DNA of 64,000 bases, taken from positions 256,374-320,373 of the forward strand of contig PHCV01000004.1 in NCBI GenBank assembly GCA_002842395.1, in the 5' to 3' direction. The notes under the pieces were generated by a model. That model did no database searches. It was not told where the DNA came from and saw only the letters and a program-made list of their open reading frames with translations. How positions within the stretch are numbered: position 1 is the first letter of the stretch; each line of letters begins with the position of its first letter. The DNA is from Betaproteobacteria bacterium HGW-Betaproteobacteria-11 (GTDB lineage: Bacteria; Pseudomonadota; Gammaproteobacteria; Burkholderiales; Rhodocyclaceae). A program made the position numbers and the translations under genes. Of the stretch, positions 1 through 10,511 are shown piece by piece.

Positions 1-1051
1 GCAGGTTGCCTACCGCCTGGGCAAGATTTTCCGGGGTGGCGTCATCCTGCAAAAATTCCGGGGCGACAAAACGCCCGGCCAGGATATTGGGCAACCCGAC
101 CCAGGGTAGATAACCCATGCGCCGCATCAGCCGCCAGGACCAGGGCGACATCTTGTAGGCGATGACCAGCGGCCGGCCGACCAGCGCGGTTTCGAGCGTG
201 GCCGTGCCGCTGGCGACCAGCGCCACGTCGCTGGCCGCGATGGCCTCGGCGGCATGGCCGAACATCATGGTCAACGGCAGTTCATCGGCTTTCAATTTCC
301 ACAGTGCGGTCTCGAACTGCAAACGCGTTTCGCGCGAAACCAGCGGCACCAGGAAATGCACCGCCGGGTAGCGCTGATGCAGGAGTTTGGCCGTGGCGAC
401 GAAGGTCTCGGCCATGTAGTGCAGTTCGGATTGACGGCTGCCCGGCAGGAGGGCAATGACCGGCGGGCCGGCTTCAAGGTTAAGATGTTCGCGGGTCGCC
501 CGCTGATCGATCTGCAGGGGAATCATGTCGGCCAGCGGATGGCCGACATAGCTGCACGTGACCGGGGTTCCGGAATACAACTCGGGCTCGAAGGGATAGA
601 GCGCGAGGATGTGATTCACCGCCGGGATGATTTTCTTCAACCGCTCCTTGCGCCAGGCCCAGATCGACGGACTGACGAAATGAATGGTCGGAATGCCGGC
701 GCGCTTGAGGCGCTTTTCCAGCCAGAGGTTGAAATCGGAGCCATCGACGCCAATGAAGACATCCGGCCGCTCCTTGAGCAGGCGCTTGAGCAATTGCCGG
801 CGGATGCCGGTGATTTCACGGTAATGCCGCAGCACTTCCGCATAGCCGCGAACCGCCAGCTTCTCCGCCGGCCACAGCGAAAGAAAACCTTCACGCTGCA
901 TCTTCGCTCCGCCGATGCCATAGAACCGCGCCTCGGGCCGGTGCGCCTTGAGCGCCATGATCAGATGCGCGGCGAGTTGATCGCTGGAGGCCTCGCCAGC
1001 CACCATGGCGATGCGTATCGCGCGGGGAGCAGCAGAATCGGCCGCCGGCAT
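1..1051 (-). CDS. lpxB: Lipid-A-disaccharide synthase LpxB (3' end outside window)
   Basis: Glycosyltransferase (GT19) that joins UDP-2,3-diacylglucosamine and lipid X to make the lipid A disaccharide at the inner face of the cytoplasmic membrane. 350 residues are present; the family is about 380 long, so only the last ~30 are cut off by the window edge. Seen: N-terminal RIAMVAGEASSDQLAAHLI and GIGG, then FIGVDGSDFNLWLEKRLK, HFVSPSIWAWRKERLKKI, ALLPGSRQSE and the late VASGTATLETAL, all LpxB hallmarks. Its ATG shares one base with the lpxA stop (TGATG), so translation is coupled. It is the last gene of the envelope operon visible here. Confidence 0.96.
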   Translation of the reverse strand, partial: MPAADSAAPRAIRIAMVAGEASSDQLAAHLIMALKAHRPEARFYGIGGAKMQREGFLSLWPAEKLAVRGYAEVLRHYREITGIRRQLLKRLLKERPDVFIGVDGSDFNLWLEKRLKRAGIPTIHFVSPSIWAWRKERLKKIIPAVNHILALYPFEPELYSGTPVTCSYVGHPLADMIPLQIDQRATREHLNLEAGPPVIALLPGSRQSELHYMAETFVATAKLLHQRYPAVHFLVPLVSRETRLQFETALWKLKADELPLTMMFGHAAEAIAASDVALVASGTATLETALVGRPLVIAYKMSPWSWRLMRRMGYLPWVGLPNILAGRFVAPEFLQDDATPENLAQAVGNL

Positions 1052-1824
1052 CAGCGAATCATCCCCCGTCCGGGAGTTGCCAGAAAATCGGCGAGCGATC
1101 CGAGTTCGGGAGTCGCCGTCGCCTCGCCAACGATCAGCGCACGCGCCTGTTCAAGGGTCTGGCCAGACTTGTAGAGTGTCTTGTAGGCACGCTTCACCGC
1201 CGCCACGGCGGCGACGGAAAAGCCGCGGCGCTTCAAGCCCTCGGCATTGATCCCGCGCGGCACCGCCGGATTGCCGGCGGCCATGACGAAGGGCGGCAGA
1301 TCCTGGAGCAGGATGGTGCCCAGCGCCGTCATGCTGTGAGCCCCGATGCGGACGAACTGATGCACCGCGGTGAAGCCGCCCAGAATCGCCCAATCACCGA
1401 CCTGCACATGGCCGGCGAGTTGGGCATTGTTGGCGAAGATGGTGTGGTTGCCGATCTGGCAGTCATGCGCCAGATGCACATACGCCATGATCCAGTTGTC
1501 ATTGCCGAGGCGGGTCACGCCGGCGTCCTGGACGGTGCCGCAATTGAAGGTGCAAAACTCGCGGATGGTGTTGCGATCACCGATTTCGAGCCGGGTCGGC
1601 TCGCCGGCGTATTTCTTGTCCTGCGGTTCGGCGCCGATGGAATTGAACTGGAAAATTCGGTTGTCGCGGCCGATCGTGGTGTGTCCGCTGATCACGACAT
1701 GCGGCCCGATCTGCGTGTCGTCACCGATTCGGACATGTTCGCCGATCACCGACCAGGGGCCGATACTGACGTTCGCTCCCAGTTTCGCCTGGGCATGAAC
1801 AATGGCTGTCGGATGAATGGCCAT
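1051..1824 (-). CDS. lpxA: UDP-N-acetylglucosamine acyltransferase LpxA
   Basis: Catalyses the first step of lipid A synthesis, moving a 3-hydroxyacyl chain from ACP to the 3-OH of UDP-GlcNAc in the cytoplasm. The 257-residue length fits the family. The N-terminal two thirds is a left-handed beta helix of hexapeptide repeats ([24 protein letters not shown] and so on). The conserved stretch [13 protein letters not shown] carries His117 and His120; by family position His120 is the likely general base. [13 protein letters not shown] and the helical C-terminal domain follow. Its start shares one base with the end of fabZ, and its stop shares one base with the lpxB start, giving a fully coupled fabZ-lpxA-lpxB run. 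Confidence 0.97.
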   Translation of the reverse strand: MAIHPTAIVHAQAKLGANVSIGPWSVIGEHVRIGDDTQIGPHVVISGHTTIGRDNRIFQFNSIGAEPQDKKYAGEPTRLEIGDRNTIREFCTFNCGTVQDAGVTRLGNDNWIMAYVHLAHDCQIGNHTIFANNAQLAGHVQVGDWAILGGFTAVHQFVRIGAHSMTALGTILLQDLPPFVMAAGNPAVPRGINAEGLKRRGFSVAAVAAVKRAYKTLYKSGQTLEQARALIVGEATATPELGSLADFLATPGRGMIR

Positions 1825-2300
1825 CAGGCCGTCGGCCTCACGGCGCAGATCAGATCGGCCTCGGCGGCCAGCTCGCCCCCCACTCGCGCGACCGCGGAGA
1901 ATTTCCAGATGCCACGCTTGTTGGCATTCAATCTCGCCTCGAGCAGCAACTGATCCCCCGGTACGACCGGCCTCTTGAAGCGGGTGTTATCGATGCCGAC
2001 GAAGTAGTAAACCGAGTTGGCGTCGGGCAGTTGTCCCAGCGTCTTGAAGGAGAGAATGGCCGCCGCCTGGGCCATCGCTTCGACGATCAGCACGCCGGGC
2101 ATGACCGGATGATGCGGGTAATGGCCGGGGAAGAATGGCTCGTTCATGCTGACGTTTTTCAAGGCGAGGATGCGTTCGCCCGGTATCACTTCGAGCACCC
2201 GATCGACCAGCAGGAACGGGTAGCGATGCGGCAGGTAGTCGAGGATCTGGTGGATATCCATGCCACTGGCGGCGGCTGCGCTTTCGCTGGGTGATGTCAT
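1824..2300 (-). CDS. fabZ: 3-hydroxyacyl-ACP dehydratase FabZ
   Basis: Hot-dog fold dehydratase that removes water from 3-hydroxyacyl-ACP in fatty acid elongation, competing with LpxA and LpxD for the same substrate pool. The catalytic pair is visible: His60 in [14 protein letters not shown] and Glu74 in VLIVEAMAQ. Length is 158 residues; the first 13 (rich in Ser and Ala) are extra compared with short homologues, and [16 protein letters not shown] at residue 14 is a possible alternative start. The ATG overlaps the lpxD stop by 4 nt (ATGA), supporting the longer start. Placement between lpxD and lpxA is the standard proteobacterial order. Confidence 0.96.
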   Translation of the reverse strand: MTSPSESAAAASGMDIHQILDYLPHRYPFLLVDRVLEVIPGERILALKNVSMNEPFFPGHYPHHPVMPGVLIVEAMAQAAAILSFKTLGQLPDANSVYYFVGIDNTRFKRPVVPGDQLLLEARLNANKRGIWKFSAVARVGGELAAEADLICAVRPTA

Positions 2301-3322
2301 GATTTTTTCTCCAGTGCGGCAAGCCGCTGTTCGAGGGCGCGGATTTTATCGGCCATCGCCTCCAGATGGCGCAAGCGTGAAAAATTCTTCAGCCAGGCGC
2401 CATGTTCGAGAAAGGGTACGCTGCCCGCATAGGTACCGGCCCGGGTGATCGATTTGGCCACCAGTGTGCCGGCCAGTACATTGACCTCGTCGGCCAGCGC
2501 AAGGTGACCCAGGATCACCGCTGCTCCGCCGATCGTGCAGTGCGCGCCGATCACGGCACTGCCGGCGATACCGACGCAACCGGCAATCGCCGTATGCGGG
2601 CCGATCTTGACGTTGTGCGCGACCTGGATCTGATTGTCGAGCTTGACACCCTCGCCGATCACCGTATCACCCAGCGCACCGCGATCGATCGTGGTGTTGG
2701 CACCGATTTCAACGTCATCACCGATCAGCACCCGGCCGATCTGCGGGATCTTGACCCAGGCGCCATCGGCTTCGCGGGCAAAACCGAAACCGTCGGCGCC
2801 GATCACGGCGCCGGAGTGAATCAGGCAACGCGCACCGATATGGCAGGCAGAGTACACCGAGACGTGAGCCGCCAGCCGCGTACCCTTGCCGATTTCGACC
2901 TCTTCGCCAATCGCACAATGGGCGCCGATCACGGCATCGGCGCCGACCCGCGCGCCACGGCCGATGACGACGTGCGCACCGATGCTGGCCGATGGCGCGA
3001 CCTCACCCTCGACTACGGCGCTCGGGTGAATCCCTGGCACGGCAGCCGGTGGCGGATTGAGCCATTGGGCGACACGGGCATAGTAAAGATAGGGTTGCGA
3101 CGTCAGAATCGCGGGAACCGCGACATCGTCGGCCGGCGGCGCCATGATCACCGCGGCAGCGCGGGTCTGCGCAAGTTGCGTGCGGTATTTCGGGTTCGAT
3201 AAAAAGGCGAGCTCGCCTGGCCCCGCCGTATCCAGCGCCGCGAGCCGCGAAATCGCCGTCTCGCCAGCGCCGACTATTTCGCCACCGAAGCGGGCAACGA
3301 TCTCGTCAAGCCGTACGCTCAC
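2297..3322 (-). CDS. lpxD: UDP-3-O-(3-hydroxyacyl)glucosamine N-acyltransferase LpxD
   Basis: Third enzyme of lipid A synthesis; adds the second 3-hydroxyacyl chain from ACP to the 2-amino group. 341 residues, as expected. Domains: uridine-binding N-terminal domain (about 1-100, with AFLSNPKY), hexapeptide-repeat beta helix (about 100-310), and a C-terminal coiled coil ([19 protein letters not shown]). His236 in QVAHNVKIG is the expected catalytic histidine. Residues 14-23 ([10 protein letters not shown]) are encoded by a stretch closely matching the dispersed 25-bp repeat of this window, but the G.G pattern is natural for LpxD, so this copy may be partly coincidental. The gene lies 11 bp after skp and overlaps fabZ by 4 nt. 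Confidence 0.97.
   Translation of the reverse strand: MSVRLDEIVARFGGEIVGAGETAISRLAALDTAGPGELAFLSNPKYRTQLAQTRAAAVIMAPPADDVAVPAILTSQPYLYYARVAQWLNPPPAAVPGIHPSAVVEGEVAPSASIGAHVVIGRGARVGADAVIGAHCAIGEEVEIGKGTRLAAHVSVYSACHIGARCLIHSGAVIGADGFGFAREADGAWVKIPQIGRVLIGDDVEIGANTTIDRGALGDTVIGEGVKLDNQIQVAHNVKIGPHTAIAGCVGIAGSAVIGAHCTIGGAAVILGHLALADEVNVLAGTLVAKSITRAGTYAGSVPFLEHGAWLKNFSRLRHLEAMADKIRALEQRLAALEKKS
3254..3279 (+). repeat. Dispersed 25-bp repeat, copy 1 (inside lpxD)
   Basis: Left arm CGCCGTCTCGCC is exact and the core reads AGCGCCGACTATTT, one mismatch. It encodes VGAGETA in LpxD. Because that peptide fits the LpxD family, this is one of the less certain members. Confidence 0.55.
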
Positions 3323-3333
3323 GGCCGGGCGGC

Positions 3334-3834
3334 CTATTTCGTACCGTCACCCAGCGCCTTGATCACCTTGTCGGTGATATCGATGCGCGGATTGAAATAC
3401 ACCGCATCCTGCAGGATGACGTCGTATTTTTCGGTCTCGGCAATCTGTTTGATGGCCTTGTTCACCCGATCGAAAATGGCCGCCATTTCCTCGTTCTGGC
3501 GCTGGCTGAGATCCTCGCGGAATTCGCGCTGCTTGCGCTGGATGTCGCGCGTCAGGTCGGCCAGCTCGCGCTCCTTGGTGCGCCGCTCGCTCTCCGCCAT
3601 GGTGGCCGAGTTCTTGTCCAACGTCTCTTGCAGCGTCTGGATCTGTTTGCCCATGCGCTGCAAGTCCTGATCACGCTTCTCGAAATCTTTTTCGATTTTC
3701 TTTTTCGCACGCGCCGCCTGCGGCGACTCGGCGAGAATGCGCTGACTGTTGATGAAGCCGATTTTGCTTTCCGCCTGCGCCGCTCCGGCAATCGAGAGCA
3801 GGGCGAACGCGGTGATGAGTGATTTTCTTAGCAT
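3334..3834 (-). CDS. skp: Periplasmic chaperone Skp/OmpH
   Basis: Holdase that carries unfolded outer-membrane proteins through the periplasm to the BAM complex. The first ~21 residues form a signal peptide ([21 protein letters not shown], cut before [10 protein letters not shown]). The remainder is the charged, heptad-rich coiled coil typical of Skp tentacles ([19 protein letters not shown] onward), ending in the [17 protein letters not shown] trimer region. 166 residues is normal. It sits directly between bamA and lpxD, the usual order, and its job matches that of its upstream neighbour. Confidence 0.95.
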   Translation of the reverse strand: MLRKSLITAFALLSIAGAAQAESKIGFINSQRILAESPQAARAKKKIEKDFEKRDQDLQRMGKQIQTLQETLDKNSATMAESERRTKERELADLTRDIQRKQREFREDLSQRQNEEMAAIFDRVNKAIKQIAETEKYDVILQDAVYFNPRIDITDKVIKALGDGTK

Positions 3835-3855
3835 GATTTTCTCGCAATGACGAAA

Positions 3856-6135
3856 TTAAAAAACCGAGCCAAACTGGAACTGCAGGCGCTGCAGCTTGTC
3901 CTCGGGTTTCTTGTTGATGGGTTGCGCAAAGGAAAACTTGAGCGGGCCGACCGGGGAATTCCACGAGAGCGACAGCCCGGCGCTGTAACGCATGTCGCCG
4001 AGGCTGAATTTGTTGTTGTCGCCCCAGATATTGCCGGCATCGACGAATGCGCCAAGCCGCATCGATTTATCCAGTCCCGACCCCGGCAAGGGCAGCAGCA
4101 GTTCGGCGTTCCCCACCAGGCGCTTGTCACCTCCCAGAACATCGTTGGTCACCGGATCGCGCGGCCCCAGAGTATTGGATTCGTAACCACGCACCGAGCC
4201 GATACCACCGGCATAGAAATTCTTGAAGAAGGGCAGTTCCTTGTTGCCATAGGTCTTGGCGACGCCAAACTCGCCATTCAACGCCAGCGTCATCTTTCTC
4301 GGCAAGGGCCTGAAATACTGGTGCTGGTAAGTGACCCGGGCATAGGTCGAGGTGCTTCCCGGCAACGACAGTTCGAGTACCGCGCGACGGTAGCTGCCCT
4401 TGGTCGTAAACAGCAGGCTGTCCCGTTCATCCTTTTGCCAGCCGGCCGTGGCCAGCCAGGTCGTGCTCTTGTCACCGACCCGATTGACATAATCCTGATA
4501 GCGCTGCGGGCTGTTGGCATCGATCTTGAGCCGGGTGCGATCGAACGAAAAGCCGACATTCACATAATCATCCTCGCCGATCGGCAGGCCGTAGCGCACG
4601 CCACCCCCCGCCGCATCGGATGCAAAGGAACCGACGGCGAGCGTACTGGTGTTGGTCTTGCGGGTGTAGACGTCGAATCCCTGGCTGATGCCATCGACGG
4701 TGAAATAGGGATCGGTGTGCGACAAGGAGTAAATCTGGTTCGACTTGCTGGTGCTGACCTGGACGCCGATGTGCTTGCCGCTGCCGAACACGTTCTGCTG
4801 CTGTACCGAACCCGAGAGCGTGAGCTTTTCCGAACTGGAAAAACCCGCCCCCAGCATCAGCGTTCCGGTCGGCTTTTCCTTGACCTTGACATCGACATCA
4901 ACCTGATCCGTCGTTCCGGCGACAGCCGGAGTTTCCAGCGTCACCTCGTCGAAGTAACCGAGGCGGTCCACGCGGGTACGCGACTTGTTGATCTTTTCAC
5001 CGTCGTACCAGGCCGTTTCCATCTGTCGCATTTCGCGGCGGATGACTTCATCGCGGGTCTTGGTGTTGCCGGTCACATTGATCCGGCGGACATAGACGCG
5101 CCGCCCCGGGTCGACGAACACGGTGAACGCCACCTGGCGTTTTTCCTTGTCGAGTTCCGGCGCCGCATTGACATTGGCAAAAGCATAGCCCTCGTTGCCC
5201 AGGCGTTCGCTGATGGCCTTGGTGGACTCGGTCATTTTCTCGCGCGAAAAAATCTCGCCAGGCTTGATCCGCACCAGTTTCTGCAATTCGGCTTCCGGCA
5301 ACAGCAGGTTGCCGGCCAGCTTGACGCTCGACACCGTATATTTCTCGCCCTCGGTCACGTTGATCGTGATGTAGATGTCATGCTTGTCGGGGGAGATCGA
5401 AACCTGGGTCGAGTCGAGGTTGAATTCCAGGTAACCACGGTTCATGTACCAGGAGCGCAGGGTTTCCAGGTCGCCCGCCAGCTTCTGCTTGGAATACTGG
5501 TCGTTCTTGGTGTACCAGGTCAACCATCCCGAAGTGCGCAGCACCATCTGGTCGAGCAATTCGCTTTCCTTGAAGGTATTGGCGCCGATGATGTTGATCT
5601 GCTTGATCTTGGCGATTTCACCTTCGTTCACCGTGAAATTGATGCCGACACGGTTGCGTTCGAGCGGCGTCACCGTGGTCGTCACCTCCACCGCGTAATG
5701 TCCCTGGGAGAGATACTGGCGTTTCAGTTCCTGCTCGGCGCGCTCAACCATCGCCCGGTCGAAAATGCGCGATTCGGCCAGGCCGATTTCACGCAAACCC
5801 TTTTTCAGGTCCTCCGGCTTGAAGGCCTTGAGGCCGACGAACTCGAGCGAGGCAATGGCCGGCCGTTCCTCGACGACGACGACCAGCACCTGGCCCTCGA
5901 TTTCGAGACGAACATCCTTGAAGAAGCCGGTCGCAAACAACGCCTTGATCGCGGTGGCGGCCTTCTCGTCATCCATCGTATCGCCGACCTTGACCGGCAG
6001 ATAGGAGAACACGGTACCGGCTTCGGTACGCTGAATGCCTTCGACGCGGATATCCTTGATCTGGAATGCATCGAAGGCCAGTCCCGATTGCGAGAGCAGC
6101 GCGGCAACCAGGCCAGCGAGTAACTTTTTATTCAT
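3856..6135 (-). CDS. bamA: Outer-membrane assembly factor BamA
   Basis: Core of the BAM complex that folds beta-barrel proteins into the outer membrane. A signal peptide (MNKKLLAGLVAALLSQSGLA) is followed by FDAFQIKDIRVEGIQRTEAG, the start of POTRA1. Five POTRA repeats span roughly 20-420 and a 16-strand barrel the rest, with the VRGY lid-lock motif (GIGSVRGYESNTLGPRD) and a terminal aromatic F (FQFGSVF). I chose the ATG at 6135; an in-frame TTG at 6150 would add five residues and abut the rseP stop. About 759 residues, normal for the family. It belongs to the same transcription unit as rseP and skp. Confidence 0.97.
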   Translation of the reverse strand: MNKKLLAGLVAALLSQSGLAFDAFQIKDIRVEGIQRTEAGTVFSYLPVKVGDTMDDEKAATAIKALFATGFFKDVRLEIEGQVLVVVVEERPAIASLEFVGLKAFKPEDLKKGLREIGLAESRIFDRAMVERAEQELKRQYLSQGHYAVEVTTTVTPLERNRVGINFTVNEGEIAKIKQINIIGANTFKESELLDQMVLRTSGWLTWYTKNDQYSKQKLAGDLETLRSWYMNRGYLEFNLDSTQVSISPDKHDIYITINVTEGEKYTVSSVKLAGNLLLPEAELQKLVRIKPGEIFSREKMTESTKAISERLGNEGYAFANVNAAPELDKEKRQVAFTVFVDPGRRVYVRRINVTGNTKTRDEVIRREMRQMETAWYDGEKINKSRTRVDRLGYFDEVTLETPAVAGTTDQVDVDVKVKEKPTGTLMLGAGFSSSEKLTLSGSVQQQNVFGSGKHIGVQVSTSKSNQIYSLSHTDPYFTVDGISQGFDVYTRKTNTSTLAVGSFASDAAGGGVRYGLPIGEDDYVNVGFSFDRTRLKIDANSPQRYQDYVNRVGDKSTTWLATAGWQKDERDSLLFTTKGSYRRAVLELSLPGSTSTYARVTYQHQYFRPLPRKMTLALNGEFGVAKTYGNKELPFFKNFYAGGIGSVRGYESNTLGPRDPVTNDVLGGDKRLVGNAELLLPLPGSGLDKSMRLGAFVDAGNIWGDNNKFSLGDMRYSAGLSLSWNSPVGPLKFSFAQPINKKPEDKLQRLQFQFGSVF

Positions 6136-6150
6136 TGGATTCAGTGCCAA

Positions 6151-7524
6151 TCAACCAGAGATGAGTCGAGTGAGATCGTTGTAAAAGGCAAAGGCCATCA
6201 GCAAGGCAAGCAAGGCAAGCCCGATCTGCTGGCCTATCTCCAGCACCCGCTCGGACAGGGGGCCGCCCTTGATGAACTCGGCGAGATAATACAACAAATG
6301 GCCCCCATCCAGAATCGGTACCGGCAGCAGGTTGAGCACCCCCAGACTGATGCTGATCAAGGCCAAAAAACTCAGGTAAGTGGCCAGGCCGAGTTGTGCC
6401 GACTGGCCGGCATAATCGGCGATGGTCACCGGGCCGGAAAGATTCTTCCAGGACAGATCGCCACTCACCATGCGCCCCATCATGCGCAAGCTGATGATCG
6501 CCGTATCCCAGGTCTTGGCCAGGGCACGCCAGGCCGCCTCGAGCGGTCCGTAGCGGACCACCGTCATCATGCCGGCCGCCTCGCTGCCGTCCGTGTGCAC
6601 CATCACACCGAGCCGCGCCACCCGTACCCCGCCCTCCTCGCCGATGCGCGGCCTGGCGGAAAGCTGCATGCGTTGGCCGGTGCGCTCGATGTCGAACAGC
6701 AGCGAGCGTTCACCGGCGGTACGGATCAGCGCCGATAGCTCGGCCCATTCACGGATCGGCCGACCGTCCACCGCAAGCACCCGGTCGCCGCTACGCAAAC
6801 CCGCCTCGGCCGCCGCCGACCCGGGCATCACCTGGCCGATGACAGCCGGCATGGGTGGCCGGTAAAGCACCAGGCCGAGCGGCCCCAGCGGATCTTTCTC
6901 GATTGCCGCGAGGGGAATGCCCAGGTTGTCGATCGCGAAGCTTGCCGCTGTTCCTTCCTCGGTGAGCACGTCGACCCGCAGCGGCACGGCATCCATCGCC
7001 TGGCGCATCACCTCCCAGCGCAGATCCTGCCAGCTGAGGATAGGCTTGTCATTGACCGCGCGCACCAGTGCGCCCACGGGCACGCCAGCCACGGCCGCCG
7101 GGCTTCCGGCGGGCGGCGCTCCCAGGCGGGGCTTCAATTCGTTCATGCCGGCCATGAACAACAGCCAGTAAAGCACCACGGCCAGCAGCAGATTGGCCGC
7201 CGGCCCGGCCACAACGATCAGGGCGCGTCGCCCCAGGGGCTGACGGTTGAACGCTCGCGGCAGGTCTTCCGCGGCAACGGTCCCCTCCCGTTCATCGGCC
7301 ATCTTGACATAGCCGCCCAGAGGAAAGGCTGCAATCGCCCATTCCGTCTGATCTTTTCCGATTCGCCATGAGCAGAGCGTGCGGCCAAAACCGAAGGCGA
7401 ACCGCAGAACCTTGACGCCGCAGGCGCGTGCCATCAGGTAGTGGCCCATCTCATGCACCACGACGAGTATGCCGAGGGCCAGGATGAACGCCCCGAGATA
7501 CCCGATCAGCATTGCAGGATTCAT
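6151..7524 (-). CDS. rseP: Site-2 metalloprotease RseP
   Basis: Inner-membrane zinc protease that cleaves the anti-sigma factor RseA within the membrane and clears signal-peptide remnants. HEMGH at residues 24-28 is the HExxH zinc site in the first membrane helix. Two PDZ-like regions follow (about 120-300, with [20 protein letters not shown]), and [13 protein letters not shown] near residue 400 supplies the third zinc ligand. 457 residues. The start codon overlaps the dxr stop by 4 nt. Being in an operon with bamA, skp and lpx genes links it to envelope quality control. Confidence 0.96.
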   Translation of the reverse strand: MNPAMLIGYLGAFILALGILVVVHEMGHYLMARACGVKVLRFAFGFGRTLCSWRIGKDQTEWAIAAFPLGGYVKMADEREGTVAAEDLPRAFNRQPLGRRALIVVAGPAANLLLAVVLYWLLFMAGMNELKPRLGAPPAGSPAAVAGVPVGALVRAVNDKPILSWQDLRWEVMRQAMDAVPLRVDVLTEEGTAASFAIDNLGIPLAAIEKDPLGPLGLVLYRPPMPAVIGQVMPGSAAAEAGLRSGDRVLAVDGRPIREWAELSALIRTAGERSLLFDIERTGQRMQLSARPRIGEEGGVRVARLGVMVHTDGSEAAGMMTVVRYGPLEAAWRALAKTWDTAIISLRMMGRMVSGDLSWKNLSGPVTIADYAGQSAQLGLATYLSFLALISISLGVLNLLPVPILDGGHLLYYLAEFIKGGPLSERVLEIGQQIGLALLALLMAFAFYNDLTRLISG

Positions 7525-8702
7525 GTTGCGTAGCGTCGCAACGCTGTTTCCGCGGCAATACGGCCCTGGCGATCGGCCTCCAGCACGGCGGCAAGATCGG
7601 GTAGTCCCGCCTGTGCCACAGTGGCCAGCGCCGCGGCAATCACGTCGGCGATATTGAGGAAGGGCAAGCGGCGTTCGAGAAAGGCGGCGACGGCGACTTC
7701 ATTGGCGGCATTGAGCACGGCGGCCGCGTTGCCGCCGGCGCGCAACGCCTGGAACGCCAGGTCGAGGCAGGGGAAACGCGCATGATCGGGGCGTTCGAAA
7801 TCGAGCCGTGCCACGGCAAACAGATCAAGCGGTGCCACGGCCGAGGCGATCCGCTCGGGCCAGGCCAGCGCATGGGCGATTGGCGTGCGCATGTCGGGAT
7901 TGCCAAGTTGCGCCAGCACCGAGCCATCGACATAGTCGACCAGCGAATGGATCACGCTCTGCGGATGGATCACGACTTCGATCTGTTCGGCCCCGGCATT
8001 GAACAACCAGTGGGCCTCGATCACCTCCAGCCCCTTGTTCATCAGGGTCGCCGAGTCGACCGAGATTTTCCTGCCCATCGACCACTTCGGATGCGCCACG
8101 GCCTGCTCCGGCGTCACCGTACACAACTCGGCGAGCGGCGTGGTGCGGAACGGCCCCCCGGAGGCCGTCAGCAGAATCCGGCGCACTCCGACCTGCGCCA
8201 GGTTGCCGGCGTGCAACGGCGGCAGACACTGAAAAATCGCATTGTGTTCGCTGTCGATCGGCAACAGTTGCGCACCGCCACGCTGCACCTCGGCCATGAA
8301 CACGGCGCCGGCCATCACCAGCGCTTCCTTGTTGGCCAGCAGCACCCGCTTGCCGGCCCGGGCGGCGGCCAGTGTCGGTTCGAGACCGACGGCACCGACG
8401 ATGGCCGCCATCACGGCGTCGACTTCGGGCAGCGCGGCCATCTGCTCCAGCGCCTGCGGGCCATGCAGAATCTCGGTGGCTGCCGAAGAATCCGCGAGCA
8501 GCGTCGCCAGCCGCCTGGCATCGTCCGCATTGCCGACGACCGCATAAGCCGGGCGAAACCGTCGGCATTGCGCCGCCAGCAGGTCGATCCGCGTATGTCC
8601 GCTCAAGGCCGCCACGGTGAAACGATCCGGGTGCCGGGCCACGACATCCAGCGTGCTGACGCCGATCGAACCGGTCGACCCGAGGATGGCCAGCCGGATC
8701 AT
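7521..8702 (-). CDS. dxr: 1-deoxy-D-xylulose 5-phosphate reductoisomerase
   Basis: NADPH-dependent enzyme making MEP in the non-mevalonate isoprenoid pathway. [16 protein letters not shown] at the N terminus is the dinucleotide-binding loop. [25 protein letters not shown] (metal-binding Asp and Glu) and TASGGPFR followed by [23 protein letters not shown] are the signature catalytic segments. Length 393 is typical. It overlaps cdsA upstream and rseP downstream by 4 nt each. Together with uppS two genes upstream, the operon feeds isoprenoid units into undecaprenyl phosphate for the cell wall. Confidence 0.97.
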   Translation of the reverse strand: MIRLAILGSTGSIGVSTLDVVARHPDRFTVAALSGHTRIDLLAAQCRRFRPAYAVVGNADDARRLATLLADSSAATEILHGPQALEQMAALPEVDAVMAAIVGAVGLEPTLAAARAGKRVLLANKEALVMAGAVFMAEVQRGGAQLLPIDSEHNAIFQCLPPLHAGNLAQVGVRRILLTASGGPFRTTPLAELCTVTPEQAVAHPKWSMGRKISVDSATLMNKGLEVIEAHWLFNAGAEQIEVVIHPQSVIHSLVDYVDGSVLAQLGNPDMRTPIAHALAWPERIASAVAPLDLFAVARLDFERPDHARFPCLDLAFQALRAGGNAAAVLNAANEVAVAAFLERRLPFLNIADVIAAALATVAQAGLPDLAAVLEADRQGRIAAETALRRYAT

Positions 8703-9499
8703 CGCGCGAGTTGCAGCAACAAGGCCGCCAATGGCAGGGTCGAGGTCAGGCTGTCAATGCGGTCGAGTACGCCACCATGACCCGGCAACAGCGCACTGCT
8801 GTCCTTCAGGCCAGCCTGGCGTTTGAGCAGGGATTCAAACAGATCGCCGGCGATGCTGACCGCCGTCAGCAGCAGCAAGCCGGCAACCAGCAGCAGCCAG
8901 GGCAGGGAAAATGCCAGCGGGGCAAAGGTCATCAGCGTGCCGCCATACAGCACTACCCCCAGCACGGCGCCGCCGACGCCTTCCCAGGTCTTGCCGGGAC
9001 TGATCGCCGGCGCCAGTTTGTGCTTGCCGAACCGGCGCCCCGAAAAATAGGCCGCGATGTCAGCCACCCAGACCAGCGCCATGACCGCCAGCAACAGCCA
9101 GGGACTGCTCGCATGGAGTTGCAACAAGGCGGCCCAGGTCGGCAATATGACCAGAAAGCCGATCAGGTAGCCAAAAAAATCGTTGCCGGACAGCGTCCAT
9201 TTCCGTACCAGCCACAGCGGAACGATGAGTATCCAGAAAATGGCGGCCATGACCAGCAAAACCGCAATCAGCTCCGGTGCCGCCACCTGGATCTGCCAGC
9301 AGAACAGTAGCAGGACGAAGGCATACATCACTCGTGCCGGCGAACCCTGCCGCATCAACCCTGCCCACTCCCAGGCGGCGAGTGCGGCAAGTGCCGCAAA
9401 CGCCAGCGCGGCAGCTCGCGGCGGCAGCACGAAGAGCACGACCAGCAGCCCGGCGGCCAGGCAAATGGCCGTGATGACCCGCTGCTGCAGATTAGACAT
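8699..9499 (-). CDS. cdsA: Phosphatidate cytidylyltransferase CdsA
   Basis: Integral membrane enzyme that makes CDP-diacylglycerol from CTP and phosphatidic acid, the branch point of phospholipid synthesis. The start [19 protein letters not shown] was chosen because it begins the first membrane helix and overlaps the uppS end by 8 nt; a longer open frame upstream is only the out-of-frame shadow of uppS. About 266 residues with some seven hydrophobic segments. The family signature is at the C terminus: [13 protein letters not shown] followed by [13 protein letters not shown]. Confidence 0.95.
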   Translation of the reverse strand: MSNLQQRVITAICLAAGLLVVLFVLPPRAAALAFAALAALAAWEWAGLMRQGSPARVMYAFVLLLFCWQIQVAAPELIAVLLVMAAIFWILIVPLWLVRKWTLSGNDFFGYLIGFLVILPTWAALLQLHASSPWLLLAVMALVWVADIAAYFSGRRFGKHKLAPAISPGKTWEGVGGAVLGVVLYGGTLMTFAPLAFSLPWLLLVAGLLLLTAVSIAGDLFESLLKRQAGLKDSSALLPGHGGVLDRIDSLTSTLPLAALLLQLAR

Positions 9500-10340
9500 C
9501 GGCACGCGTGGCGTCGTCCTGCGGCAGACACTGGGTCGGCGTTGGCGACACGCCGGCTGGCGAATTCGCCAGGGAAGAAGCCGCCGCGGATGGCACCAGC
9601 TGCTCGCTGGTGCGGCCGAAACGGCGTTCACGCCGGCGGTAGGAAGCGATCGCGACATCCAGCGCGGCCGCATCGAAATCCGGCCAGAGCGTGTCGGTGA
9701 AATAAAACTCCGTGTAGGCCAATTGCCAGAGCAGAAAATTGCTGATGCGCTGCTCGCCACCGGTGCGGATGAACAGGTCGGGTTCGGGCGCATAGGCCAT
9801 GGCCAGATGCGGCGCCAGGTCGGCTTCGCTGTAATGGCCGATTTTTTCCGGATGGGCCAGCGACAGCTGGTTGATGGCCTGCAGGACATCCCAGCGGCCA
9901 CCGTAGTTGGCGGCGATGGTCAGGGTCAGCCGGGTATTGTTGGCGGTCAGCGCCTCGCCTTCGCGAATCAGCGCCAGCAGGCGCGGTTCGAATGCCACCA
10001 GATCGCCAACCACCCGCAACCGCACGCCATTGGCATGGAGCCGACCGATCTCGCCTTGCAACGCACTGACGAACAGGTTCATCAGAAAGGCCACTTCCTC
10101 CACCGGCCGGCGCCAGTTTTCAGAAGAAAAGGCGAACAGGGTCAGGTAGCCGATGTCGCGCGCAATGCAGGCCTTGACCAGCGCACGCACCGTCTCGACG
10201 CCACGCTTGTGGCCGGCGATACGCGGCAGGAAGCGTTTCTGGGCCCAGCGTCCGTTGCCATCCATGATGACCGCCAGATGGCGCGGCACGTCGCCTACAT
10301 CGGGTATCGCCTGCGTCGAACTGGTGAACTTTCCCGCCAT
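9492..10340 (-). CDS. uppS: Undecaprenyl (polyprenyl) diphosphate synthase UppS
   Basis: Cis-prenyltransferase that builds the C55 lipid carrier for peptidoglycan. [16 protein letters not shown] holds the catalytic Asp27. [27 protein letters not shown] and [10 protein letters not shown] are the other conserved regions. A strong Shine-Dalgarno (AAAGGAG) lies just upstream of the ATG. 282 residues is a little long: after the conserved [10 protein letters not shown] comes a tail of about 35 residues rich in Ser, Ala and Pro that overlaps the cdsA start and has no obvious counterpart in short homologues. Confidence 0.96.
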   Translation of the reverse strand: MAGKFTSSTQAIPDVGDVPRHLAVIMDGNGRWAQKRFLPRIAGHKRGVETVRALVKACIARDIGYLTLFAFSSENWRRPVEEVAFLMNLFVSALQGEIGRLHANGVRLRVVGDLVAFEPRLLALIREGEALTANNTRLTLTIAANYGGRWDVLQAINQLSLAHPEKIGHYSEADLAPHLAMAYAPEPDLFIRTGGEQRISNFLLWQLAYTEFYFTDTLWPDFDAAALDVAIASYRRRERRFGRTSEQLVPSAAASSLANSPAGVSPTPTQCLPQDDATRADV

Positions 10341-10390
10341 GACACTCCTTTCAGTGATCAGGCATCAGATTAAGGAACCGCTGAACAAGT

Positions 10391-10470
10391 CGTCATGCCC
10401 GCGCAAGCGGGCATCCAGCGCGTTGATTTTCATGGATTCCCGCTTCGCCCGCCGCGAAGCGGAGTCCCGA
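10391..10470. repeat. Bipartite hairpin repeat, copy A
   Basis: Lies in the frr-uppS gap. The first hairpin is ATGCCCGC, loop gcaa, GCGGGCAT (10395-10414). The second is CCGCTTCG and CGAAGCGG (10440-10462). A second copy with the same layout is at 56121. It resembles REP-type intergenic elements found widely in proteobacteria; no transposase is nearby. Confidence 0.75.
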
Positions 10471-10511
10471 TGAATGGCGCTTCATATCCCGAAGTTTTGC
10501 CAATCCCTGAC

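Noticed and set aside
3847-6123. A 758-codon open frame on the plus strand opposite bamA, and many similar long frames opposite other genes
   Set aside because: High G+C coding DNA gives long antisense frames; these have skewed composition (rich in Arg, His, Gln, Gly), no ribosome sites and no recognisable domains, while the other strand encodes well-known proteins.
9500-9901. A longer cdsA start upstream of 9499
   Set aside because: The extra sequence is the out-of-frame shadow of uppS and lacks membrane character; the start at 9499 matches the family.
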